Shown: positions 1-7,003, counted from the stretch's first letter. The stretch: DNA of 10,338 nucleotides from Desulfosarcina sp. (GCA_030642405.1 DAOWNV010000074.1:1-10338), one strand, 5' to 3'. The notes: generated by a model not told the origin, from the letters alone. Program-made: numbers and translations.

Positions 1-673
1 AGGTTACATAATCCGGGTCGAAAGGAAGGGTGATACCCCATTTGATCCGGGATTTAGGTCTGGATATGCAAAGGTCGTCTAATGGTTCCCGCAAAAAAGC
101 CAATACCTCATTTTTATACCGTTTTGGGCGGATAAAGCCTGGGTTTTCATTGATATGGTCGATGAGCCATTGCTGATATTTGCTCATTTTGAAAAAATAG
201 TTGGACTCTTTGACGATTTCCGGGGGTGTTTGGTGATCGGGGCATTTACCATCCACCAACTCTTTTTCCGTGTAGAATCGCTCGCATCCGAAGCAGTAGG
301 CCCCCTCGTATTCGCTGAAGTAGATGTCTCCGGCATCATAGATTCGTTGAAGAATGGATTCCACGACGGCAATGTGGTCAGGGTCCGTAGTCCGAATAAA
401 TTTGTCGTTGGAGATGTTCAGCTCCGGACACAGGTCTCTAAATAGGCCGCTGATTTGGTCCACATATTCCCGTGGTGTCAGGTCCTCTTTTTTTGCGGCC
501 CGAACGATTTTATCTCCATGCTCATCCGTTCCGGTCGAAAAATAGGTCTGATCGCTGAACATGGAATGATACCGTTTGACCACGTCGGCTGCAATGGTTG
601 TATAGGCATGACCCAAGTGTGGGCGTGCGTTTACATAATAGATGGGTGTGGTTATATAGAGTGGAGAGGACAT
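1..673 (-). CDS. metG: Methionyl-tRNA synthetase, N-terminal part (runs off left edge)
   Basis: This gene charges tRNA-Met with methionine in the cytoplasm. The first 224 residues are visible; the KMSKS loop, anticodon-binding domain and any C-terminal dimerisation domain lie beyond the window. The reading starts MSSPLYITTPIYYVNARPHL. It carries the class I signature HLGH at residues 19-22, the family motif TGTDEHG at about 47-53, and a single zinc knuckle in the connective-peptide region (C127-x2-C130 and C144-x2-H147). This resembles the one-zinc MetRS type rather than the four-cysteine E. coli form. The residues RPKSRIKWGI near the visible end match the conserved segment before the second half of the catalytic core. 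The ATG at 673 lies 3 bases after the ricT stop, and an AGGAA ribosome-binding site sits inside the end of ricT, so the two are almost certainly co-transcribed and translationally linked. The identification is very secure. Confidence 0.96.
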   Translation of the reverse strand, partial: MSSPLYITTPIYYVNARPHLGHAYTTIAADVVKRYHSMFSDQTYFSTGTDEHGDKIVRAAKKEDLTPREYVDQISGLFRDLCPELNISNDKFIRTTDPDHIAVVESILQRIYDAGDIYFSEYEGAYCFGCERFYTEKELVDGKCPDHQTPPEIVKESNYFFKMSKYQQWLIDHINENPGFIRPKRYKNEVLAFLREPLDDLCISRPKSRIKWGITLPFDPDYVT

Positions 674-676
674 GGT

Positions 677-1483
677 TTATTTCCTGTTATTACTGATTTC
701 ATCAATACCGATCTCAACTTCCCCCCCTTTTTCCAAACGAACGGTGAGGCGGTTGCAGATTATGTTGTGGCGGGTTACTTTACCCCTGCCTTTCTGGGTG
801 TTTATGACCTTGCCGATTTTCGGGAAACTCTGTTTCAATTTTTTGTAGGTTTCGTTTTCAAAGGTGAGGCAGCACATGAGCCTCCCGCACTGACCCGATA
901 TTTTTGTCGGGTTCAGGGAAAGCCCTTGCTGTTTGGCCATGCGAATGGATACCGGTTCAAATTTTTCCATGAACGAGGAACAGCAGAACACTCGTCCACA
1001 ACGGCCCATGCCTCCACACATCTTTGCCTGGTTTCGAATGCCCACCTGGCGCATTTCGATGCGAACCCTGAATTGTTTGACCAAAGTCTTAACCAACTGT
1101 CTAAAGTCTACCCGCCCATCGGCAGTGAAGAAAAACGTGAGACGACTGGCGTCAAATGTGGACTCAACAGAAAACAGGTTCATTTTTAGCCCTAGTTTGT
1201 TAATACTTTTCAAGCAATAGGCATGGGCTTCCCGCTCAAAAATCCTGTTTTTTGAAACCTGATTCAGGTCTTTTGCATTGGCTTTTCGAAAAACCGTTTT
1301 AAGCGGTTTAGAGGGGAGATTGTTTTTCTCAATCAATTTCGGTGCTATTTCAACCGAGCCGAACCCCAACCCTTTTTCCGTTTCAACGATTACCTGATCG
1401 CCAATATTCAGAACAAATACACCACAACTGAAATCATAAACTTTACCACCGGTTTTAAACCGGATTCCGACTTTTTTTTCCAT
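677..1483 (-). CDS. ricT: PSP1-domain protein of the RicT/YaaT family
   Basis: A 268-residue cytoplasmic protein of the PSP1 family, whose best known member is Bacillus RicT (YaaT). In Bacillus, RicT works with two small partners, binds an iron-sulfur cluster, and affects mRNA processing, biofilm formation and sporulation; its role in Gram-negative bacteria is less clear. The family core is plain: GIRNQAKMCGGMGRCGR (about 148-164), then the CC pair at 167-168, PVSIRMAKQQGLSLNP (about 177-192), and ISGQCGRLMCC (195-205). Cysteines at 156, 162, 167, 168, 199, 204 and 205 are candidate cluster ligands. The N-terminal 60 residues form a small beta-rich segment. It follows holB by 51 bases, the same order as holB-yaaT in Bacillus, and precedes metG by 3 bases. 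I see no good Shine-Dalgarno sequence before the ATG, and the frame stays open back to the holB stop, so the exact start is less certain than the family. Confidence 0.92.
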   Translation of the reverse strand: MEKKVGIRFKTGGKVYDFSCGVFVLNIGDQVIVETEKGLGFGSVEIAPKLIEKNNLPSKPLKTVFRKANAKDLNQVSKNRIFEREAHAYCLKSINKLGLKMNLFSVESTFDASRLTFFFTADGRVDFRQLVKTLVKQFRVRIEMRQVGIRNQAKMCGGMGRCGRVFCCSSFMEKFEPVSIRMAKQQGLSLNPTKISGQCGRLMCCLTFENETYKKLKQSFPKIGKVINTQKGRGKVTRHNIICNRLTVRLEKGGEVEIGIDEISNNRK

Positions 1484-1534
1484 AATATCACATACCGGAG
1501 GAAATGGTAGACAATGGACGCCTTTTCTATCGAT

Positions 1535-2566
1535 TTACGATTTGGCAGCCATTCGCATTACCATTGCATCCATTGTCAATCTTATATTCGTATTGGATTT
1601 CATTGCTGTCATCGCACATTCAACTGCATCGACCTGCTTTAATACCTGCTTTGGGTTAACGCTCTGTCCAATTGCTGACAACGTATCCATAAAATCTCGA
1701 TTAATGACCTGTTCCGGGTCATGGTTGATCATAAGAAGATCTCGCAGCCACATTGCAATGACTTCCAGTGATTCTTCAATCCATTCTTTATTTTTGACCA
1801 ATGATTCGGAAAAGGCAAGCAAGTTTAGAACCTGCAACGAATCATCGCTCACCATGTTACCGGTAAATGTTCGAATAATCCAGCTTCGTCTGTTTATCCA
1901 CCTTGGATCGGTAAATTTTTTTGCCCGTGAAAAACTTCCCTGGCTTAAAGCGGCCACTGTTTCCAGAGTATCCGGTTCCAACTGCATCCTCTGAGAAAGC
2001 AAATGCTTGATTTCTTTTTTTCCCAAAGGAAAAAAACGGATGTGCCGACACCTTGAAGCTACGGTAGGCAATAGATTGGTCGGGTGGCTGGCCGTCAGCA
2101 CTATCAGGGTACGTGCAGGTGGTTCTTCAAGGATTTTCAATAGTGCGTTGGCTGCTTGCGTATTCATGCAATGGGCTTCGGACAGGATGACCACCCGACG
2201 GACCGCCTCGTTCGGTTTCAACGTCAAGGCTTGCAGTAGCGTCCGGATTTGGGAAATTTTAATGGCCGATGATTGTGGGTTTATATGTATGACATCCGGA
2301 TGGTGATTGCCGGCAATTTTCTTGCACGGAATACATTCGCCACAGGCATCGATTTTTGTCGTTAGAATCCCTTTTTGCAATTCCTTTTTGATGTTGATGC
2401 AGTTGCAGACCATGGCAAACGCTTTGGCCGTACTCTTTTTTCCCACCCCTTCATCCCCGGTAAATAACAAAGCATGGGGTAACTTGTCACTGGCGATGAG
2501 CGTTTTTAGCAAAGCGATGGGGTGCTGTTGGCCAACGATGGTACGGAATCCGGTTGCCGTTGTCAT
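1535..2566 (-). CDS. holB: DNA polymerase III subunit delta prime
   Basis: A 343-residue AAA+ subunit of the clamp loader, which works with delta and the DnaX subunits to load the sliding clamp at replication forks. Visible elements in order: the N-terminal VGQQHPIALLKTLIASDKLPH segment (11-31), a Walker-A-like GDEGVGKKS (37-45), a zinc module with cysteines near C54/C56 and C75-x2-C78-x2-C81, a Walker-B-like SEAH (129-132) in place of DEAH, the family signature NALLKILEEPP (140-150), and the arginine-finger SRC motif at 171-173. The last 130 residues are the helical collar domain. The start is fixed because an in-frame TGA lies just two codons upstream of the ATG (bases 2570-2572). There is no clear ribosome-binding site, and the ATG overlaps the stop of a short upstream reading frame (ATGA). 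It is about the usual length for the family. Downstream ricT is in the same frame, after one TAA. Confidence 0.95.
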   Translation of the reverse strand: MTTATGFRTIVGQQHPIALLKTLIASDKLPHALLFTGDEGVGKKSTAKAFAMVCNCINIKKELQKGILTTKIDACGECIPCKKIAGNHHPDVIHINPQSSAIKISQIRTLLQALTLKPNEAVRRVVILSEAHCMNTQAANALLKILEEPPARTLIVLTASHPTNLLPTVASRCRHIRFFPLGKKEIKHLLSQRMQLEPDTLETVAALSQGSFSRAKKFTDPRWINRRSWIIRTFTGNMVSDDSLQVLNLLAFSESLVKNKEWIEESLEVIAMWLRDLLMINHDPEQVINRDFMDTLSAIGQSVNPKQVLKQVDAVECAMTAMKSNTNIRLTMDAMVMRMAAKS

Positions 2567-2665
2567 CGTTCATTGGCTCTGAGAGGTAAAATGAGCATTA
2601 ATTTCTTCTCAACCGGAATTCCGTGATGGGTAAGACGGCCGGCAAAGGACGGTTTAGCATACTGT

Positions 2666-2941
2666 TTAGTGGTCAACCCGTTCCTTAAGCTCTTTTCCAG
2701 CTTTAAAAAAAGGAAGTTTTTTGGGTTTAATCGTAACTTTTTCACCGGTCTTAGGGTTCCTACCCGTATAACTTTTGTATTCCTTTACGAAAAAGCTGCA
2801 AAGGCCGCGAATTTCCACACGTTCACCGGCGGCCATTGCTTCGGCCATGCTGTCAAAAAAAATCTGGACTACTTTAGCCGCTTCGGATTTTGAGATATCA
2901 GCATTGGTTTTTAAAGCGGAGATAAGCTCCAGTTTGTTCAT
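2666..2941 (-). CDS. HU/IHF-family DNA-binding protein
   Basis: A 91-residue basic protein that binds and bends DNA as a dimer and acts in nucleoid architecture, replication, recombination and transcription. The sequence begins MNKLELISALK and has the family helix-turn-helix body, then GERVEIRGLCSF (39-50), the beta-arm RNPKTGEKV (61-69) with the intercalating proline at 63, and the C-terminal PFFKAGKELKERV (77-89). RGLCSF replaces the usual RGFGSF. Features such as GERVEIRG and FKAGKELKER look slightly closer to IHF-beta than to HU, but I cannot separate the subfamilies by eye. The frame extends to an ATG at 2968, but a strong AAGGAGG just upstream of 2941 chooses the inner ATG and gives the normal family length. 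It has its own promoter candidate between it and the NusG-like gene. Confidence 0.93.
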   Translation of the reverse strand: MNKLELISALKTNADISKSEAAKVVQIFFDSMAEAMAAGERVEIRGLCSFFVKEYKSYTGRNPKTGEKVTIKPKKLPFFKAGKELKERVDH

Positions 2942-2945
2942 GTAA

Positions 2946-2952
2946 CCTCCTT
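2946..2952 (-). promoter_or_regulatory. Shine-Dalgarno sequence for the HU/IHF gene
   Basis: On the minus strand the sequence reads AAGGAGG, then TTAC, then the ATG at 2941. It is the strongest ribosome-binding site in the leftward gene string. It decides the start in favour of 2941 over the upstream in-frame ATG at 2968. Confidence 0.85.
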
Positions 2953-2987
2953 GAACGATCCATATCAAATGCAGGGCTGAAAATGGC

Positions 2988-3017
2988 TCTATAAAACAGA
3001 ACTTAATAGAAAGTCAA
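2988..3017 (-). promoter_or_regulatory. Candidate sigma70 promoter for the HU/IHF gene
   Basis: On the minus strand a -35 element TTGACT (3012-3017) is followed by an 18-base spacer and a -10 element TATAGA (2988-2993). This places transcription start near 2981 and gives a leader of about 40 bases before the ATG at 2941. It begins 4 bases after the end of the NusG-like gene, so the HU/IHF gene can be transcribed independently of lptD. The hexamers match the consensus at 5 of 6 and 4 of 6 positions; the assignment is by inspection only. Confidence 0.55.
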
Positions 3018-3021
3018 GCAG

Positions 3022-3549
3022 TTATGGTAAGATTTCCGGCAGTTTTTCCACATCATCCGCATTCACGTGAACCGCGGCGAATTGTCCCAGCGCTTCTATG
3101 TTGACAACCACACGGCCATCGCCACGATAACTTGAAAAAACTCCGGTTATACCGGCAAAGGGGCCGTTGATTACTACGACACGGTCCCCTTTTTTAAATT
3201 GGGTGCCGGTGATGACTTCACTATCCGTAGAAACCATAATCTTAAGGGATTCGATCGTATGCTCGGCAATGGGAACCGGACCCTGCTTGTTGCCGATAAG
3301 TTTCACCGCGCCGGTAGTCTTCAATATTTCGATGTGTTCATAAGGATTCAAATTTGTTCGTACGAAAAGGTATCCCGGAAAAAGTGGTACCCGGATCATT
3401 TTATGGCGATCCTTCCGGCGGCTTTTTACCGTTATTTTCGGCAAAAAAACGTTGAGCGTTTTTTTGGAGAGTCCTTCGTTCACCACATTTTCAAAACGAC
3501 TTTTAGTATGCAATGCATACCAGGCATTTGTCAGTTTATCTGCAGTCAT
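3022..3549 (-). CDS. NusG-paralogue transcription elongation factor (RfaH/UpxY-like)
   Basis: A 175-residue protein of the NusG superfamily, which binds RNA polymerase and changes elongation or termination. The NGN domain covers about residues 8-105: NAWYALHTKSRFE at the start, then the hydrophobic signature PLFPGYLFVR (55-64) and TTGAVKLIGN (78-87). The C-terminal KOW domain lies at about 118-145 (GDRVVVINGPFAGITGVF). It is not the housekeeping nusG, since no secE, rplK or rplA neighbours are present and the sequence is closer to specialised paralogues such as RfaH, UpxY or LoaP, which usually act on long polysaccharide or secondary-metabolite operons. An AAAGGA ribosome-binding site lies before the ATG at 3549. 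It sits between lptD upstream and the HU/IHF gene downstream. Its target operon cannot be told from this window. Confidence 0.88.
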   Translation of the reverse strand: MTADKLTNAWYALHTKSRFENVVNEGLSKKTLNVFLPKITVKSRRKDRHKMIRVPLFPGYLFVRTNLNPYEHIEILKTTGAVKLIGNKQGPVPIAEHTIESLKIMVSTDSEVITGTQFKKGDRVVVINGPFAGITGVFSSYRGDGRVVVNIEALGQFAAVHVNADDVEKLPEILP

Positions 3550-3589
3550 GGGGAATGTATCCTTTATTTCAAATAAGCCCTGCTATTAA

Positions 3590-3602
3590 TGGCAGTCTGC
3601 CA
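3590..3602. repeat. 13-base perfect palindrome upstream of the NusG-like gene
   Basis: The sequence TGGCAG-T-CTGCCA is a perfect inverted repeat with 6-base arms and a single central base. It lies about 41 bases upstream of the start of the NusG-like gene, in the gap after lptD. It could be an operator for a dimeric regulator or a small RNA hairpin; with only one copy seen it remains a candidate. Confidence 0.4.
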
Positions 3603-3621
3603 GGCTTGCTCCATTACACGT

Positions 3622-3654
3622 TAAAAAAAATTTTGATGGGCCCTCCGGAAAGGG
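3622..3654 (-). terminator. Weak terminator candidate after lptD
   Basis: Downstream of the lptD stop, the minus strand carries a short hairpin (CCCTT and GAGGG arms around a 4-base loop, 3641-3654) followed some 10 bases later by a run of eight T residues (3623-3630). The stem is short and the T-run is not directly attached, so it may cause only partial termination between lptD and the NusG-like gene, or none. Confidence 0.25.
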
Positions 3655-3694
3655 AATCCGTTTACCATTCATATCATTAAAACGCAATGGGCAT

Positions 3695-6013
3695 TCATTG
3701 TCCGAACCCCCCAATCCCCATCAGGTTGATGAAAAACAAAAACTTTTTGTCTTCGCCTTCAACGGCATAGAAAAAATCAAAGGACCAGCATTGGGCCGTA
3801 TATAAAAAACCCGCACCTTTGCTGATATCGATATCGTCAAGCAGGTTCCGTTCGTATTTGCCCCTGGCTGTAAGACGGTCCGTCAGTTTGATTGAGATTG
3901 TTCCATAAATGGATTCACTTTCGAGCTTTTTGTAGCGATGTTCCACCCAAAGCCGGTCTCCCCTGTGGTCAGTTAGACCAGTGGCCACATTATGAGACGA
4001 GAAATGGTTTTCGTAGATGTTGAATGCGGCGTCTGAATCAATCGTGACATAGCGTCCAAAGTTCATATCCAATTCGCCGTAAATGTCGGAAAAGGGTTCA
4101 ATGTCGTCTTCGTCGGCAGCGGCGATATCATAACTCTGTTCAAGGTACAAACGGCAAAAGCGGTCGTATTTGAAAGGCTCCGTAGAGGCGTTATCCACCG
4201 GCGAATGATTCTGCATGCTCTCCTTGATCGGAAGAGTGGTGTCCTTGTTGAAAGGGCGTGTAGACCGGCCGGATTGTTTTTTTCTGGCAGTAAAGTTGTT
4301 GGTTAGAGAGTAGGTAAATTTGTTGGCCTCTTCGATTCGGTCAATGTTTGTCCCAAAGTCCGGCAGGTCGGACTGATCCTGATTGGGTACATAATTATAA
4401 ATGACACGTGGTTTGACGCTATGCTGAATTCGATCCACAACCCCAACATGGGAGCCTATAACTGTAGAGAATTCCGTAGAAAGGTCCAGTTTTGCGTCTA
4501 AAACCTGACGATAGTTGGAATGGTTGAGGGTTTGGTCTTCCTGACGGTCCATTATCCATGCCGTTTGACGCCAACCGGCAGATGGTTCTACCGCCAGGTA
4601 TCTTTTCCATTTGAACGGCAGATAGATACGGGGATAAATGTCGGTGCGATGTCCCCGATCGCTATCCAAAGTGAACAAATGGGCATATTCAGAGTTCAGA
4701 TTCCAGAAGAAGTTACTGTCAAACAACGATTGTTTGGCGCCATCAAATTCTATGAGCGGTAGTTTTTGCAGCGTATCATCCGTATCTTCCCAGCGCCGAT
4801 TGGTTATGTTATCGTTCCACAATATATCGCCGTTAAGGCTGTACTGAGACCATGTTCGATTGATGTTCAGACGGTTTGTGCGTATGGATTCGTCATATGT
4901 GTCAATGTCCCGGCCGAAAACTTTTAAAAAAGTATCCCGTGTCTCATAAAATCCACTTCTTCCTTCTCGGAATTCGGTGAGATAATCTTGATCGCTAACG
5001 AGGTCAAAATCTAGTTTGGCCATGGCGTTCCATGGGAGTTGCTGATCAATTTTAGCCCTTAACCAATACCGGTCTTTGTTGGGCCGATCATAAGCGTCTC
5101 CTGCGTAACCCCAATTTAAGGTGTTGTCGGGGGTTCCGTCGTCAATCCGTCTATCAAGCATCCCGTCCGCCATGATGGTGCCATTAGATTGCAGGTCTGC
5201 TGCATAGCGATACTCCAGGCCGATTTTTGTCCCTCTTTTTTCCATGTAGTAGGTATACAATGTCGCGTCTGTATTCTCGTTGATTGCCCAGAAAAGTGGT
5301 TGCTCTAAGCTTACTCCCTTACGATCGGATTTTCCTGCTTCCGGGAGAAGCAGGCCGGTTTGTCTTTTGGTTTTTACCGGAAAAAAGATGTAAGGCGTGT
5401 AAAGGATCGGCAAATTCCGGACTTTAAATACCGCATGTGTGGCGGTTCCGTAGCCTTCTACAGTCACTTTCACTGTTTTACCCTTAAGAACCCAGTCCGG
5501 CCGTTCGCCATCACAGGCCGTTATGGTCCCGTTTTTCGCCCGATAAGTGTCTTTCCCTGTTTTTTCTATATGGTCACCTTTGATGTAAAAATGGCTTTTT
5601 TTCAGGAAAACACCTCCATTGTAAATTTCTCCTGTTTCACTATCAAGATTCAGATTGATCCGACTTCCGGTCATTACGTCATCTCCCACAGTCATGAGGA
5701 TGTGACCAATGGCCGAAGCGGTCATCGCCTTACTGTTGAATGCCACAGAATCCGCTACCAAGCGAGCACCCGGCCTTTCTATAATCACATTGCCATTCGC
5801 ATGATAGGTGGTCGATTCAGAATTATAATCAATTGAATCGGCAGTGATTCTCCAGGGTTCCTGCTGGTTGCTGGTGAGTTTGTCCGCAATTGACTGAGCA
5901 TAAACTTGGGTGGCGGGCTTGGGCCATAGACCCAATGAAAAGAAAACAACGGCCGAAACAACCATCCAATAGATGATGAGGGAAGTTGATGGTCTGAACA
6001 TGGATGGCCGCAT
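3695..6013 (-). CDS. lptD: LPS-assembly protein LptD (OstA/Imp)
   Basis: The outer-membrane beta-barrel that, with lipoprotein LptE, inserts lipopolysaccharide into the outer leaflet. From the ATG at 6013 the product has 772 residues, close to the 784 of E. coli. A hydrophobic signal sequence (about 11-30) ends in VYAQ near residue 40, consistent with signal peptidase I cleavage. The OstA/LptA-like periplasmic domain follows (about 53-165: WRITADSIDYN, HANGNVIIERPGARLVADSV), then the conserved TITACDGERPDW segment (163-174) and FKVRNLPILYTPYIFFPVK (196-214), then the long barrel with many aromatic-rich alternating strands, ending MGIGGFGQ. Cysteines are few (C167, one in KYDRFC, one in TAQCW), so the E. 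coli disulfide pattern is reduced. A TTG at 6016 and an ATG at 6001 are alternative starts; none has a clear ribosome-binding site. It heads the leftward string and diverges from surE. Confidence 0.95.
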   Translation of the reverse strand: MRPSMFRPSTSLIIYWMVVSAVVFFSLGLWPKPATQVYAQSIADKLTSNQQEPWRITADSIDYNSESTTYHANGNVIIERPGARLVADSVAFNSKAMTASAIGHILMTVGDDVMTGSRINLNLDSETGEIYNGGVFLKKSHFYIKGDHIEKTGKDTYRAKNGTITACDGERPDWVLKGKTVKVTVEGYGTATHAVFKVRNLPILYTPYIFFPVKTKRQTGLLLPEAGKSDRKGVSLEQPLFWAINENTDATLYTYYMEKRGTKIGLEYRYAADLQSNGTIMADGMLDRRIDDGTPDNTLNWGYAGDAYDRPNKDRYWLRAKIDQQLPWNAMAKLDFDLVSDQDYLTEFREGRSGFYETRDTFLKVFGRDIDTYDESIRTNRLNINRTWSQYSLNGDILWNDNITNRRWEDTDDTLQKLPLIEFDGAKQSLFDSNFFWNLNSEYAHLFTLDSDRGHRTDIYPRIYLPFKWKRYLAVEPSAGWRQTAWIMDRQEDQTLNHSNYRQVLDAKLDLSTEFSTVIGSHVGVVDRIQHSVKPRVIYNYVPNQDQSDLPDFGTNIDRIEEANKFTYSLTNNFTARKKQSGRSTRPFNKDTTLPIKESMQNHSPVDNASTEPFKYDRFCRLYLEQSYDIAAADEDDIEPFSDIYGELDMNFGRYVTIDSDAAFNIYENHFSSHNVATGLTDHRGDRLWVEHRYKKLESESIYGTISIKLTDRLTARGKYERNLLDDIDISKGAGFLYTAQCWSFDFFYAVEGEDKKFLFFINLMGIGGFGQ

Positions 6014-6091
6014 CAATTAAAAAGGCATAAACGATTTGAGAAGTGGTGAATCCAACACAGCATGCGCTGGTGCCGACGCAAGGATAACCGC

Positions 6092-6120
6092 TTGCACATA
6101 AATAAAAAATTAAATATAAA
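6092..6120 (+). promoter_or_regulatory. surE: Candidate sigma70 promoter for surE
   Basis: A -35-like TTGCAC (6092-6097) lies 17 bases before a -10-like TATAAA (6115-6120), within an AT-rich stretch. Transcription would start near 6127, giving a leader of about 90 bases before surE. The -10 is good and the -35 matches only in its first half. It overlaps the leftward lptD promoter candidate. Confidence 0.4.
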
Positions 6121-6136
6121 GCAACCTTGTTGTAAA
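6109..6136 (-). promoter_or_regulatory. lptD: Candidate sigma70 promoter for lptD
   Basis: On the minus strand TTTACA (6131-6136) and TTTAAT (6109-6114) are separated by 16 bases; each hexamer matches the consensus at 5 of 6 positions. Transcription would start near 6102, giving a leader of about 90 bases before the ATG at 6013. It physically overlaps the candidate surE promoter on the other strand. The rest of the 204-base gap contains the two small inverted repeats listed separately and no further gene. Confidence 0.45.
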
Positions 6137-6152
6137 ATGCAATAATAGTTTT

Positions 6153-6170
6153 GGTCACCTTTGGTGAGCC
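6153..6170. repeat. Small hairpin in the surE leader
   Basis: TCACC and GGTGA arms flank a TTT loop; the stem continues as GG/CC if one G (6168) is bulged. It lies in the predicted surE leader. It is too weak, and lacks a T-run, to be called a terminator; it could be a regulatory structure or chance. Confidence 0.3.
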
Positions 6171-6186
6171 ATTGGAAGGCAATGTT

Positions 6187-6198
6187 GTACGAACGTAC
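6187..6198. repeat. 12-base inverted repeat just upstream of surE
   Basis: GTACG-AA-CGTAC has perfect 5-base arms around an AA centre. It lies about 20 bases before the surE ATG and close to its ribosome-binding site. It could be an operator half-site pair, but its short arms make chance quite possible. Confidence 0.25.
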
Positions 6199-6217
6199 TA
6201 ACTTTTCAGGGAAAACA

Positions 6218-7003
6218 ATGAATGTTTTATTGACGAATGATGATGGCATCCATGCTCCTGGACTGTGGGCCTTGATTGAGGCTTTTTCCGTCCATCATCG
6301 AGTAACCGTAGTGGCACCGAATCGAGAAAGAAGCGCTGTGGGGCATGGAATTACACTTCATCAGCCACTTCGTTACGAAAAGATCCAAGGAAAAAAAGGG
6401 GGGGAGGTAAATGCGTTTTCCGTTAACGGTACACCTGCCGACTGCGTAAAACTAGCGGTTGCCGAAGTATTGGATATTATGCCGGATATCGTTGTTTCAG
6501 GAATCAACCCCGGCGCCAACGTTGGGATAAATATCAACTATTCGGGGACAGTTGCTGCCGCTAAAGAGGCAACGCTGGCTGGTATACCGGCTATGGCTGT
6601 GTCCATCCAGGCTCCAGGGACCGGGCAGTTAAAACCTGTGGCCGGGTTTGCTGAATCGCTTTCCATCCAAATGTTGGAGAAAAAACTTCCCGTCGGCACC
6701 TTCTTGAATGTCAATTTTCCCGATTTGCCTATGGAAGAAATCCGGGGTGTTCGTTGGTGCAAACAGGGAAACCGAGTGTCTGTCCAACATTTCGAAAAGC
6801 GACGGGATCCGATGAACCGGTCATATTTCTGGCAGGGTGTCGATGAACAGGGTGCCTATCATCAACCGAATGTCGATGGAAGAGCCCTGTACAACAGGTA
6901 TGTTTCCATTACTCCTGTTAAATGCGATATGACGGATTATGATACGCTTCGAGATCTCGCACAATGGGAGATATCTTTAAAAAAGGGTGAAAGCCATGAC
7001 TAA
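6218..7003 (+). CDS. surE: 5'/3'-nucleotidase SurE
   Basis: A 261-residue cytoplasmic metal-dependent phosphatase that dephosphorylates nucleoside 5'- and 3'-monophosphates and in some species short polyphosphates. The start MNVLLTNDDGIHAPG is the family hallmark: D8 and D9 bind the metal, S39 in NRERSAVGH and N97 in SGINPGANVG complete the site. NYSGTVAAAKEA (107-118) and NVNFPDLP follow. The frame is open back to an ATG at 6161, but an AGGGAA ribosome-binding site at 6208 and the exact family N-terminus select 6218. A tract of seven A then seven G (6391-6404) inside the gene encodes KKGG in a surface-like stretch. It heads the rightward string and its last codons overlap the start of the next gene. 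Confidence 0.96.
   Translation: MNVLLTNDDGIHAPGLWALIEAFSVHHRVTVVAPNRERSAVGHGITLHQPLRYEKIQGKKGGEVNAFSVNGTPADCVKLAVAEVLDIMPDIVVSGINPGANVGININYSGTVAAAKEATLAGIPAMAVSIQAPGTGQLKPVAGFAESLSIQMLEKKLPVGTFLNVNFPDLPMEEIRGVRWCKQGNRVSVQHFEKRRDPMNRSYFWQGVDEQGAYHQPNVDGRALYNRYVSITPVKCDMTDYDTLRDLAQWEISLKKGESHD

Noticed and set aside
455..1189. Long plus-strand reading frame of 244 codons
   Set aside because: It lies wholly opposite metG and ricT, its translation has no recognisable domain and it lacks a plausible ribosome-binding site; it is an antisense shadow.
2633..2653. Minus-strand 20-codon frame after the HU stop
   Set aside because: No ribosome-binding site, no recognisable product and too short to separate from chance.
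2563..2745. 60-codon minus-strand frame overlapping the end of the HU/IHF gene
   Set aside because: Most of it lies within the HU gene in another frame and has no family features; only its last 11 codons may matter for translational coupling to holB, which is noted as a finding.
5751..5764. ops-like GGTAGCG sequence on the minus strand
   Set aside because: It resembles part of the RfaH recruitment element but lies within lptD coding sequence, matches only the core, and lacks the rest of the element; chance is likelier.
5360..5836. Plus-strand frame of 158 codons
   Set aside because: Antisense to the conserved N-terminal and early barrel region of lptD; no motifs.
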